Source: JAQUOA01 sp037443785 (lineage in GTDB: Bacteria > Bacteroidota > Ignavibacteria > UBA10030 > UBA8401). Taken from it: a stretch of DNA of 15,764 nucleotides. This document shows, one piece after another, positions 6,385 to 13,785 of the stretch; positions within the stretch are counted from its first letter, which is position 1; each line of letters begins with the position of its first letter. The notes under the pieces were generated by a model. It saw only the letters and a list, made by a program, of their open reading frames with translations. It ran no database searches and was not told where the DNA came from. The translations under genes were made by a program, and so were the position numbers. The DNA lies in the NCBI GenBank assembly GCA_037443785.1, contig JBBINR010000057.1, positions 1-15,764 on the forward strand, written 5' to 3'.

Positions 6385-7148
6385 AGCAAGAACTCGTTAC
6401 TATCCATTCATTTAAATATCTTACGCCCGAAATCCTTGAACTGACCTTTGTCTCCGATTACCTTGGAAAGAACGCTCTTCCGGGACATTTCATCAACATC
6501 AGAGTTGATCAAAATTTTCCATTGCTGCGCCGTCCATTCAGCATTTTTAACATCGAAGGGAATAAAGTCTCAATTGTTTTTAACGTTATCGGCACAGGGA
6601 CAAAAATTTTAGCGTCAAAAAAGATCGGCGATGCAATTGATGTTCTTGGACCATGCGGAAATAGTTTTCTCACTTTTGCCGAAGGTGAATTTGATACTGC
6701 AGTGTTTGTCGGCGGGGGAATAGGCGTAGCCCCATTTCCTTTTTTAACCAAACGATTCAATCCCGCAAAGAAAATTGTGACGTTTCTCGGCGGACGGAAT
6801 AAATCGCTTGTTGTAAAAAACGGGCTGCAGAATGTAAAGATATCTACTGATGACGGAAGCGAAGGTTTTCATGGTACTGTGCTTGATTTGATTAAAAGTG
6901 ATTTTAAGAAAAATAAATACGGAAAAATTAGATTTTTTACCTGTGGACCCTTGCGCATGATGAAGGCACTTGCAGATTTTGCGAATGAAATCGATGCTGA
7001 ATGTTATGCCTCTCTCGAAACCGATATGGCATGCGGAATCGGGTTGTGTCAGGGATGCAATGTTGAGATTGTGGGAGGTGAACGGAAATACAAATTAGTC
7101 TGTAAAGAAGGAACAATTTTTGAAACGAAAAGTGTGAAACTGTCATGA
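6381..7148 (+). CDS. pyrK: Dihydroorotate dehydrogenase B electron-transfer subunit
   Basis: This 255-residue FAD- and iron-sulfur-containing subunit lets PyrD pass electrons from dihydroorotate to NAD+. The FAD-binding motif is LLRRPFSIFN (Arg50/Arg51-Pro-Phe-Ser54). The NAD-binding domain begins at VGGGIGVAP (110-118), with the TCGP motif at 187-190. The C-terminal [2Fe-2S] site has Cys218, Cys223, Cys226 and Cys241 in the C-x4-C-x2-C-x14-C pattern of PyrK proteins (MACGIGLCQGCNV). The length is normal. It overlaps both neighbours by ATGA junctions (the TPR lipoprotein gene before, pyrD after), implying coupled translation, and its pairing with pyrD confirms a class 1B enzyme. Confidence 0.95.
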   Translation: MKQELVTIHSFKYLTPEILELTFVSDYLGKNALPGHFINIRVDQNFPLLRRPFSIFNIEGNKVSIVFNVIGTGTKILASKKIGDAIDVLGPCGNSFLTFAEGEFDTAVFVGGGIGVAPFPFLTKRFNPAKKIVTFLGGRNKSLVVKNGLQNVKISTDDGSEGFHGTVLDLIKSDFKKNKYGKIRFFTCGPLRMMKALADFANEIDAECYASLETDMACGIGLCQGCNVEIVGGERKYKLVCKEGTIFETKSVKLS

Positions 7149-8086
7149 ATCAAATGTTTACCTTAAGGGATGTTGAGTTTAAGAATCGTGTTCTCGTTGC
7201 GTCCGGAACATTTGGTTATGGTAATGAAGTGCTCGATCTTGTTGATATCTCTAAGCTCGGCGGCATCATGACAAAATCCCTTTCCATGAAACCGCGAGAT
7301 GGAAACTCATCCCCGCGAATTACCGAGACAGCAAGCGGGATGCTGAATTCTATAGGGTTGGCGAATATCGGTGTTCACAAATTCATTGAAGATAAATTAC
7401 CGATTCTTAAAAAACATGACACCAAAATTATTGCGAACATTGCAGCAAGCAGTATCGAAGAATACTGCGGGGTATTAGAACTTCTCGATGTGCAAAATGG
7501 AATTCATGGATTTGAAATTAATGTGTCGTGTCCGAATGTGAAGGAAGGCGGATTGAATTTTGGGACAGATCCAAAGCAAGTTGCCCTTATTACAAAAGAA
7601 CTTCGTAAACGAACTCAAAAACCACTTATTATCAAATTGACGCCGAACGTCACGCATATTTCCGAATTCGCTCGCGCGGCAGAGGCTGAGGGTGCAGACG
7701 CTGTTTCGGTTATCAATACACTCATTGGAATGGCCGTCAACATCAATACGCGAAAACCAAAAATTGCCACGACCACTGGCGGACTTTCCGGACCTGCTAT
7801 CAAACCAATAGCTCTTGCCAAAGTTTATGAAACTCACAATGCAGTAAAAATTCCTGTTATTGGAATTGGCGGAATCAAAACCTGGGAAGATGCAATTGAA
7901 TTTTTTATCGTCGGAGCTTCAATGATCCAGGTGGGTACGGCAAATTTTGTTGACCCTGCTTCCGGTATTTCTATTGCCGATGGCATCGATCAGTACTGCA
8001 AAAATAAATCAATTGATAATTTTGATTCACTTGTCGGATCATTGCAGACAAATAAAAACGTTTCAATTGTTGATTCGTGGTTGTAG
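7145..8086 (+). CDS. pyrD: Dihydroorotate dehydrogenase, class 1B catalytic subunit
   Basis: This 313-residue FMN-dependent TIM-barrel enzyme oxidises dihydroorotate to orotate, the fourth step of pyrimidine synthesis. Evidence includes the N-terminal VLVASGTFGYGNE and the substrate loop with the catalytic cysteine (NVSCPNVKEGG, Cys129). It also includes IKLTPNV, INTLIGMAVN and the phosphate-binding C-terminal region (PVIGIGGI, GASMIQVGTA). A catalytic cysteine in this loop and the adjacent pyrK make it class 1B (NAD+-linked, cytosolic) rather than the quinone-linked class 2. The ATG overlaps the pyrK stop as ATGA. No ribosome binding site is needed for this coupled arrangement. No other pyrimidine genes are visible in the window. 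Confidence 0.95.
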   Translation: MNQMFTLRDVEFKNRVLVASGTFGYGNEVLDLVDISKLGGIMTKSLSMKPRDGNSSPRITETASGMLNSIGLANIGVHKFIEDKLPILKKHDTKIIANIAASSIEEYCGVLELLDVQNGIHGFEINVSCPNVKEGGLNFGTDPKQVALITKELRKRTQKPLIIKLTPNVTHISEFARAAEAEGADAVSVINTLIGMAVNINTRKPKIATTTGGLSGPAIKPIALAKVYETHNAVKIPVIGIGGIKTWEDAIEFFIVGASMIQVGTANFVDPASGISIADGIDQYCKNKSIDNFDSLVGSLQTNKNVSIVDSWL

Positions 8087-8101
8087 AGAGATTTTTCTTT
8101 G

Positions 8102-9313
8102 ATGAAATCCACTCTCGATTTTCTTTATTCCCTTCAAACATTCGGCATGAAGTTCGGATTGGCCAATATTCGAGCCTTGCTCCGTTATATCAATAATCCT
8201 CAAAAGACATATCCAACCATTCACGTCGCTGGAACAAATGGAAAAGGGTCGACGTCATCGATGACCGCTGCAATTCTTACCGCCGCAGGTTATAAAGTTG
8301 GACTTTATACATCGCCGCACCTTGTAAAATTCAATGAGAGGATTCGCATCAACGGAAAGATGATTTCGGATCATGATGTTGTTCACTACACAAAAATATT
8401 GAAGTCTGAAATTCAAAAAGTACAAGCAACATTTTTTGAAGCGACGACAGCGATTGCCTTTCAATATTTTGCGGATCAACAGGTTGATATTGCTGTTATT
8501 GAAACGGGGTTGGGAGGTAGACTAGATTCTACAAATATCATCAAACCGATTGTTTCCGTTATCACGACAATTGGAAAAGATCATACAGAACAATTGGGAA
8601 AGCATATTTCGCAAATCGCTTTTGAGAAAGCAGGGATCATCAAAAACAGGACGCCTGTCGTTCTCGGATCAATTGACGGCCGTGCGAAAAGTATTATTGT
8701 TGCGAAAGCAAAAGAAAGAAAATCTCCAATTCTCTTTTCGACTAAGTTACAATTTCCTAAAAATATCACTCTTGATTTAAAGGGGCAGCACCAACTGGCA
8801 AATGCACGAACAGCAATTGGGGCAATTACCGTTGTGAGCAATGCATTTGTTATTGGAGATCATGCTGTAAAAACTGGACTTGAAAAAGCCTCACAACTTT
8901 CGGGATTGAGAGCTCGGTTTGAATTCATTCAAGATCATCCGCGTTTACTGCTGGATGTTGCCCATAATCCCCACGGAATTTCGAGTTTAGTGTCTGCTGT
9001 TAAAAAATTGCCCAAAGTGAAAACAGTAATTATTTTCGCGGTAATGAAAGATAAAAATTATCATGCGATGCTTTTACGATTAAAGAAAGTGTCAACAACA
9101 ATAATTCTTACACACCTTGTGACTTCTCGTTCTATGGCAGTTGACGCATTAGCCGATGTTTGTATTTCTCTTGGGTTTACTGTTATCGTGAAGTCCGATA
9201 TCTCTGAAGCAGTGACCACCGGGAAGAAATTAGCCGGTGCCAAAGGGCTACTTATTATTACAGGGTCGCATTATTTAGCGGGAGATGTTTTATCGTATCT
9301 TTCAAAAAAATAG
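8102..9313 (+). CDS. folC: Folylpolyglutamate synthase / dihydrofolate synthase
   Basis: This 403-residue Mur-ligase-family enzyme adds glutamate to folates and, in many bacteria, to dihydropteroate. The P-loop is GTNGKGST (44-51), followed by TSPHLVKFNERI (70-81). The second metal/ATP region is VIETGLGGRLDSTN (132-145), with DHTEQLG at 160-166 and FEKAGI, whose lysine (176) is the likely carbamylated residue. The C-terminal domain starts with LLLDVAHNPHG (283-292). It is slightly shorter than the usual 420-430 residues but has no missing core motif. ATG 8102 is chosen over the TTG three bases earlier. Only a weak GAGAG precedes it, and the gene follows pyrD by 15 bases, probably in the same transcript. 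It links to the pterin chemistry of folE further upstream only by pathway. Confidence 0.93.
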   Translation: MKSTLDFLYSLQTFGMKFGLANIRALLRYINNPQKTYPTIHVAGTNGKGSTSSMTAAILTAAGYKVGLYTSPHLVKFNERIRINGKMISDHDVVHYTKILKSEIQKVQATFFEATTAIAFQYFADQQVDIAVIETGLGGRLDSTNIIKPIVSVITTIGKDHTEQLGKHISQIAFEKAGIIKNRTPVVLGSIDGRAKSIIVAKAKERKSPILFSTKLQFPKNITLDLKGQHQLANARTAIGAITVVSNAFVIGDHAVKTGLEKASQLSGLRARFEFIQDHPRLLLDVAHNPHGISSLVSAVKKLPKVKTVIIFAVMKDKNYHAMLLRLKKVSTTIILTHLVTSRSMAVDALADVCISLGFTVIVKSDISEAVTTGKKLAGAKGLLIITGSHYLAGDVLSYLSKK

Positions 9314-9315
9314 AA

Positions 9316-9345
9316 TTGTTTCACTTATAAATATTTGTATATTTG
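9316..9345 (+). promoter_or_regulatory. Bacteroidota-type promoter of the response regulator gene
   Basis: TTG (9316-9318), a 19-base gap and TATATTTG (9338-9345) form a textbook -33 TTG / -7 TAnnTTTG pair as used by the primary sigma factor of Bacteroidota. It lies just after the folC stop, and the predicted transcription start is near 9352. It separates the response regulator from the folC operon. Confidence 0.6.
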
Positions 9346-9373
9346 AATCAAAGGGGAGTCGAATCGTTTATCC

Positions 9374-9982
9374 ATGAATGAGACGATAAAAATTGTTGCC
9401 GTTGATGATGAAGAAATGTTCTTGTTACCGTTAGTTCATTTGCTTCATTCTCAGGGGTATCAAGTTGAAAAAGCATTAACGGGGCAACAGGGGCTGGAAA
9501 AAGTAAAAACTTTTTCTCCTGATGTTCTTATTCTTGATTGGCATCTTACTGATTTTGACGGCGTTGGTCTTGCACAGAGAATAAAGAGCAATCCAGATTT
9601 CAAACACATCTTTATCATGATGCTCTCCAATAGTATCCACACCGAGGAAATTGTCCAGGCGTTTGATGCCGGTGTAGATGAATACCTGATTAAACCGTAT
9701 GCACGAGAAGAATTATTAGCAAGAATTCGAGCCGGCGTTCGGCTGCGAAGGGCATTGACCAGTGAATTAAAACAAGAACGGTCCGCAATGCAGGAATTGG
9801 AAATCGATCGGCTTCAACATTTTTTGTCTTCCATAAAACAATCGTGCGAGATTTTGAACGGCGACGAGAAAATTCTTACCTGTGATTCTTACTTAAACGA
9901 ACTTCCAAAACTTTCGAGTGCAATAACTGAAATGGAAAAAATCCTTGATCACACCGAGCAAAAAATTCAAAAAAGTTCTTGA
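9374..9982 (+). CDS. Orphan response regulator with REC domain and helical tail
   Basis: A 202-residue protein whose first 125 residues form a phospho-acceptor receiver domain. The acidic pocket is Asp11/Asp12, the phosphorylated residue is Asp55 (LILDWHLTD), the Thr/Ser switch residue is Ser85 (MMLSNS), and Lys107 lies in YLIKPY. The remaining 75 residues are charged, predicted helical and probably coiled coil (SELKQERSAMQELEIDRLQ). They show no recognisable DNA-binding, GGDEF or other enzymatic domain, so output is likely through protein contact or dimerisation. No histidine kinase lies in the window. GGGGAG is present but 15 bases from the ATG, longer than ideal, and no other in-frame start is available. 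The partner and the process controlled are unknown. Confidence 0.85.
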   Translation: MNETIKIVAVDDEEMFLLPLVHLLHSQGYQVEKALTGQQGLEKVKTFSPDVLILDWHLTDFDGVGLAQRIKSNPDFKHIFIMMLSNSIHTEEIVQAFDAGVDEYLIKPYAREELLARIRAGVRLRRALTSELKQERSAMQELEIDRLQHFLSSIKQSCEILNGDEKILTCDSYLNELPKLSSAITEMEKILDHTEQKIQKSS

Positions 9983-10007
9983 CATTCAAAAACAATTGCA
10001 ATACCTT
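9979..10007 (+). promoter_or_regulatory. Promoter of rho
   Basis: A perfect TTGACA (9979-9984) overlaps the stop of the response regulator gene. It is followed after 17 bases by TACCTT (10002-10007), which continues as TACCTTG and so also partly fits the TAnnTTTG box. Transcription would start near 10014, leaving a leader of about 180 nt before the rho ATG. Confidence 0.5.
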
Positions 10008-10013
10008 GAAAAG

Positions 10014-10192
10014 GGTAAAGTAACGCAACAATTTCTTATCGTAAAATTCCACACGACCTGAATCATCATTAATACTATTCTAATCTAACGTAATTCCATT
10101 TTAATAAACGACCAAAACTACGCAGTCTCTGTAACTGTGATAACATTTTTAACCACTAATTATATTTATTTCTAAGGAGGAATCCTTCCGCT
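10014..10192 (+). promoter_or_regulatory. Long 5' leader of rho, C-rich relative to G, with hairpin over the ribosome binding site
   Basis: This non-coding stretch has very few G residues and scattered C residues in an AT-rich background (for example ATTCCACACGACCTGAATC). That is the composition expected of an unstructured Rho-loading site. At its end is the strong site AAGGAGG (10174-10180). The segment AAGGA (10174-10178) is complementary to TCCTT (10183-10187) around a GGAA loop of GNRA type, so the ribosome binding site can fold on itself. Rho autoregulation through its leader is known in enterobacteria; here it is inference only. Confidence 0.4.
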
Positions 10193-11446
10193 ATGCCTAT
10201 GGACGTGTCTGAATTAAAGTCCAAGAAAATTTCCGACCTCAATCGTATTGCCAAGGAACTTGGTCTCACCGGGTACAGTGATCTTCGTAAACAAGAACTG
10301 ATTTTTAAAATCCTCGAGGCCCAGAGCAATAAAGACGGCCAAACTTTCAGCAAGGGTGTACTTGAAGTTTTGCCTGACGGATACGGGTTTTTACGATCGG
10401 TGGATTACAACTATTTGCCTTCACCTGACGATATTTACGTTTCACCTTCACAAATCAAAAAATTCGCACTGAGAACGGGAGATACCGTCAGTGGACAGGT
10501 ACGACCGCCGAAAGAGGGAGAACGCTTCTTCGCACTGTTACGCGTTGAAGGTGTAAATGAAGACGACCCACAAAATATCCGCGACAGGATTTTGTTTGAT
10601 AACCTCACGCCTTTATATCCTGAGGAACGGATAAAGCTTGAGACAGCCCCGGGCGAATATTCGATGCGCGTGTTGGATATGCTTTCTCCAATTGGAAAAG
10701 GCCAGCGAGGTATGATTGTGTCGCCTCCGAAAGCCGGTAAAACGATCTTGCTCCAACGCATGGCTAACAGCATTGCGCGCAACCATCCTGAAGTAAAATT
10801 ATTAATGCTGCTCATCGATGAACGCCCTGAAGAAGTGACGGATATGGAACGAAGCGTCAGCGCAGAAGTGGTGGCTTCCACATTTGACGAACCACCCGAA
10901 CGTCACGTTCAAGTTGCGGATATGGTTATCGAAAAAGCAAAACGCTTAGTTGAAGCGAAACATGATGTTGTGATATTGCTTGATAGTATTACGCGTTTGG
11001 CGCGTGCCCATAATACCGTTGTGCCTCACTCTGGAAAAATCCTTTCCGGCGGCGTGGATGCAATGGCATTGCACAGACCGAAACGTTTTTTCGGTGCCGC
11101 GCGAAATATTGAAGAAGGTGGAAGCCTTACAATTATTGCGACAGCCTTGGTTGAAACCGGAAGCAGAATGGACGAAGTTATCTTTGAAGAATTCAAGGGA
11201 ACAGGTAACATGGAAATCGTACTCGATCGTAAACTTGCTGATCGGCGTATTTTCCCTGCCGTTGATGTGAATCGTTCCGGAACTCGAAAGGAAGAAATTC
11301 TTTTGGATGCAGATGAATTAAACCGAGTCTGGATTCTTCGGAAATTCCTCAGCGAATTTACTCCGGTTGAAGCGATGGAATTCCTGCTCGAAAAATTGAG
11401 AGGAACAAAATCGAATAAAGAATTCCTGAAATCAATGAATAGTTAA
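10193..11446 (+). CDS. rho: Transcription termination factor Rho
   Basis: A 417-residue hexameric RNA-dependent ATPase that terminates untranslated transcripts. The N-terminal Rho domain (residues 5-42, SELKSKKISDLNRIAKELG) is followed by the cold-shock RNA-binding domain with the RNP1-like DGYGFLRS (62-69). The ATPase core has Walker A SPPKAGKT (177-184), the catalytic region LIDERPEEVTDM (208-219) and Walker B VVILLDS (259-265). The Q/R-loop region SGKILSGGVDAMALHRPKRF (280-299) and the ETGSRMDEVIFEEFKGTGN motif follow. There is no large N-terminal insertion of the kind seen in some Bacteroidota Rho proteins. AAGGAGG lies 12 bases upstream of the ATG. The gene appears monocistronic, with its own promoter, leader and terminator. 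Confidence 0.97.
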   Translation: MPMDVSELKSKKISDLNRIAKELGLTGYSDLRKQELIFKILEAQSNKDGQTFSKGVLEVLPDGYGFLRSVDYNYLPSPDDIYVSPSQIKKFALRTGDTVSGQVRPPKEGERFFALLRVEGVNEDDPQNIRDRILFDNLTPLYPEERIKLETAPGEYSMRVLDMLSPIGKGQRGMIVSPPKAGKTILLQRMANSIARNHPEVKLLMLLIDERPEEVTDMERSVSAEVVASTFDEPPERHVQVADMVIEKAKRLVEAKHDVVILLDSITRLARAHNTVVPHSGKILSGGVDAMALHRPKRFFGAARNIEEGGSLTIIATALVETGSRMDEVIFEEFKGTGNMEIVLDRKLADRRIFPAVDVNRSGTRKEEILLDADELNRVWILRKFLSEFTPVEAMEFLLEKLRGTKSNKEFLKSMNS

Positions 11447-11452
11447 TCCCTT

Positions 11453-11480
11453 AAAAAGCCATCCCTTCGGATGGCTTTTT
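11453..11480 (+). terminator. Intrinsic terminator of rho
   Basis: AAAAAGCCATCC (11453-11464) and GGATGGCTTTTT (11469-11480) form a perfect 12-pair stem with a CTTC loop and end in a T run, seven bases after the rho stop. The symmetric A and T tracts would let it also work on the minus strand, but no minus-strand gene ends here. Confidence 0.95.
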
Positions 11481-11645
11481 AATTATTGGAATTTCTGTCA
11501 CTAATCGGTATTTTTACACTCATAAAATATTGACCCACCCAGTATCGTTATCCCATTGTAATTGGGATCTGTACAATAAAGACTCAAAGTCTTCTGATGA
11601 CAGTCAGCCAAGATTTTGTGTGACGAATATCGAAAGGTACCTACT
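11481..11645 (+). promoter_or_regulatory. Upstream region of the thiolase operon with palindromes
   Basis: No gene is visible in this gap. A loose promoter pair can be drawn: TTG (11486-11488), 20 bases, TATTTTTA (11509-11516), seven of eight bases of TAnnTTTG. Downstream lie three small inverted repeats: ATCCCA/TGGGAT around 11551-11569, the perfect AAGACT-CAA-AGTCTT at 11579-11593, and TGAC-A-GTCA near 11597-11605. They could be operator half-sites for an acyl-CoA-responsive regulator or RNA hairpins; which one cannot be told from sequence alone. AAAGG (11633-11637) is the ribosome binding site for the ATG at 11646. Confidence 0.3.
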
Positions 11646-12824
11646 ATGAATGAGGTTGTTATTGTCAGCGCATGTCGTACGCCAATTGGTTCATTCGGCG
11701 GAACGCTCAGTTCAATTCCTGCGCCAAAACTTGGGGCCATTGTTATCGAAGAGGCAATCAAGCGAGCGGGAATTACAAAAGAATTTGTTAACGAAGTTAT
11801 CATGGGAAATGTTGTGCAAGCCGGAGTTGGTCAAGCGCCGGCACGTCAAGCAGCGTTATACGCAGGACTTCCGCATTCCGTTGAAGCGATGACTGTTAAT
11901 AAAGTGTGCGGTTCAGGATTAAAAGCAATCATGCTTGCCTCACAAGCCATTATGCTTGGTGATGCTGAGGTCGTTGTTGCTGGCGGGATGGAAAGCATGT
12001 CGAACGCACCATATTTAATTCCGCAGGGGCGATATGGTTACCGATATGGAAATGGTGAATTGCAAGATTCCTTAGTGCGTGATGGATTGCAAGATGTGTA
12101 TCAAGGTGTGCCGATGGGAAACTTTGCGGACAAGTGTGCAAAGGAGTGCCAGATTCCACGCGAAGCACAAGACGAGTATGCAATTTTAAGTTACAAACGT
12201 GCGCAGGAATCAATAACAACCGGAAGATTTAAAGATGAAATTGTCAAAGTTCCGATTGCGGGTAAAAAAGGTGAAGTAAGTTACGTCGAAGTGGATGAAG
12301 ATCCATTTAAAACAAATTTTGAAAAAATACCGCAGCTTCGCCCTGCTTTTCAAAAAGATGGAACAGCGACAGCAGCAAATTCCTCAAAGATTAACGATGG
12401 TGCAGCCGCGCTCGTTCTTATGTCTGCAAGCAAAGCAAAGGAATTTGGAATAAAACCAATTGCAAAAATTATTTCTTCTGCCTCGGCAGCAAAAGCTCCG
12501 GATTGGTTTACGACCGCACCTGCCGATGTTATTCCGAAAGTGTTGAAGAAAGCAAAGCTTTCTATTAACGATATTGACTTATTCGAAATTAATGAAGCGT
12601 TTGCTGTCGTGGCATTGGCTGTGAATAAAATTTTAGGAATCGATGTCGACAAAGTGAATGTTAACGGTGGTGCTGTTGCTTTAGGCCATCCGATTGGTGC
12701 AAGCGGAGCGCGAATTACCGTGACTTTATTACATGCGTTGAAACAACGAAATCTTAAACGAGGAATGTCTGCCATTTGTATCGGCGGCGGAGAGGCAAGC
12801 GGGTTGATTGTTGAACTGATGTAA
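11646..12824 (+). CDS. Acetyl-CoA C-acetyltransferase (thiolase)
   Basis: A 392-residue biosynthetic/degradative thiolase that condenses two acetyl-CoA to acetoacetyl-CoA or cleaves 3-ketoacyl-CoA. The nucleophile is Cys88 in NKVCGSGLKA. The other catalytic residues are His348 (GGAVALGHPIGASGAR) and Cys378 (CIGGGEASG), almost identical in position to the well-studied Zoogloea enzyme. The NEAF motif is also present. ATG 11646 with AAAGG eight bases upstream is preferred over the longer reading from 11616, because the family begins with VVIVSACRTPIGSFGG. The next two genes encode a hydroxybutyryl-CoA dehydrogenase and an acyl-CoA dehydrogenase, so the chain-length preference is probably short (C4), though that is inferred from context. 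Confidence 0.95.
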   Translation: MNEVVIVSACRTPIGSFGGTLSSIPAPKLGAIVIEEAIKRAGITKEFVNEVIMGNVVQAGVGQAPARQAALYAGLPHSVEAMTVNKVCGSGLKAIMLASQAIMLGDAEVVVAGGMESMSNAPYLIPQGRYGYRYGNGELQDSLVRDGLQDVYQGVPMGNFADKCAKECQIPREAQDEYAILSYKRAQESITTGRFKDEIVKVPIAGKKGEVSYVEVDEDPFKTNFEKIPQLRPAFQKDGTATAANSSKINDGAAALVLMSASKAKEFGIKPIAKIISSASAAKAPDWFTTAPADVIPKVLKKAKLSINDIDLFEINEAFAVVALAVNKILGIDVDKVNVNGGAVALGHPIGASGARITVTLLHALKQRNLKRGMSAICIGGGEASGLIVELM

Positions 12825-12866
12825 TTTCTTCTAATTTATTTTGAAAAATTTACGCTTGGAGTTCAC

Positions 12867-13730
12867 ATGTCCATAAAAAATATTACCGTTATCGGCTCAG
12901 GAACAATGGGAAATGGTATTGCTCACGTTTTCGCTCAATACGGATTTAGTGTTACGTTGAACGATATCAAACAAGAATTTCTGGATCGCGGTTTGAAAAC
13001 GATCAGCGGAAATATGGATCGTCAAATCAAAAAAGGAACACTGACAGAAGATCAAAAAATAAAAACTCTTGCGAATATCAAGGCGTCGCTTGATCTTCCA
13101 GCGGCGGCAAAATCTGCCGATCTCATCATCGAAGCGGCAACGGAAGATAAAAAGATCAAGTTTGATATTTTTAAGACGATCGATCTTCACGCACCGTCAA
13201 ATACAATCCTCGCATCAAACACATCTTCTATTTCAATAACTGAAATTGCTGCTGCAACAAAACGACCCGGTCAAGTTATTGGAATGCATTTTATGAATCC
13301 TGTTCCGATGATGAAACTGGTTGAAATCATTCGTGGTTTGGCGACATCAAACGAAACATATTCACTCGTAAAAGAACTTTCGGAAAAGATTGAAAAGGTT
13401 CCTGTTGAAGTTAATGACTATCCCGGTTTTGTTTCGAATCGTGTTCTGCTCCCGATGTTGAACGAAGCAATGTATTGCGTGATGGAAGGCGTGGCGACCC
13501 CTGAATCGATCGATACCGTAATGAAACTCGGAATGAATCATCCGATGGGGCCATTGACCCTTGCCGATTTCATTGGACTCGATGTGTGTCTCTCAATCAT
13601 GAATGTATTATATGACGGATTGGGAGATTCAAAATATCGTCCATGTCCATTGTTGAAAAAAATGGTAGCAGCAGGCCATCTTGGACGTAAAACCGGAAAA
13701 GGGTTTTACGATTATCCAAAAACTAATTAA
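12867..13730 (+). CDS. hbd: 3-hydroxybutyryl-CoA dehydrogenase
   Basis: A 287-residue NAD-dependent dehydrogenase interconverting 3-hydroxyacyl-CoA and acetoacetyl-CoA. The N-terminal Rossmann motif is IGSGTMGNGIA (9-19), and Asp33 at the end of the second strand selects NAD+ over NADP+. The catalytic residues match the family spacing: Ser120, His141 and Glu153 (MHFMNPVPMMKLVE), and Asn191 in GFVSNR. The C-terminal helical domain contains the HPMGPLTLADFIGLD signature, and KTGKGFYDY closes the protein. The length is that of single-domain Hbd enzymes rather than FadB-type fusions. GGAG five bases upstream of the ATG supports the start. It lies 42 bases after thiolase with no terminator between, so co-transcription is likely. 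Confidence 0.95.
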   Translation: MSIKNITVIGSGTMGNGIAHVFAQYGFSVTLNDIKQEFLDRGLKTISGNMDRQIKKGTLTEDQKIKTLANIKASLDLPAAAKSADLIIEAATEDKKIKFDIFKTIDLHAPSNTILASNTSSISITEIAAATKRPGQVIGMHFMNPVPMMKLVEIIRGLATSNETYSLVKELSEKIEKVPVEVNDYPGFVSNRVLLPMLNEAMYCVMEGVATPESIDTVMKLGMNHPMGPLTLADFIGLDVCLSIMNVLYDGLGDSKYRPCPLLKKMVAAGHLGRKTGKGFYDYPKTN

Positions 13731-13744
13731 CGTCAGATAACACT

Positions 13745-13759
13745 CTGGTATTTAACCAG
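13745..13759. repeat. Short perfect inverted repeat before the acyl-CoA dehydrogenase gene
   Basis: CTGGT and ACCAG flank the five bases ATTTA, in the 55-base gap between hbd and the acyl-CoA dehydrogenase gene. There is no T run after it, so it is not an intrinsic terminator. It may be a small RNA hairpin at an operon junction or an operator, or it may be chance. Confidence 0.3.
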
Positions 13760-13785
13760 CATTCACTTAAAACATAAGAGGTGCT

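Noticed and set aside
10435..10881. 148-codon antisense frame opposite rho
   Set aside because: Shadow of the highly conserved Rho core; serine-rich translation without domain features.
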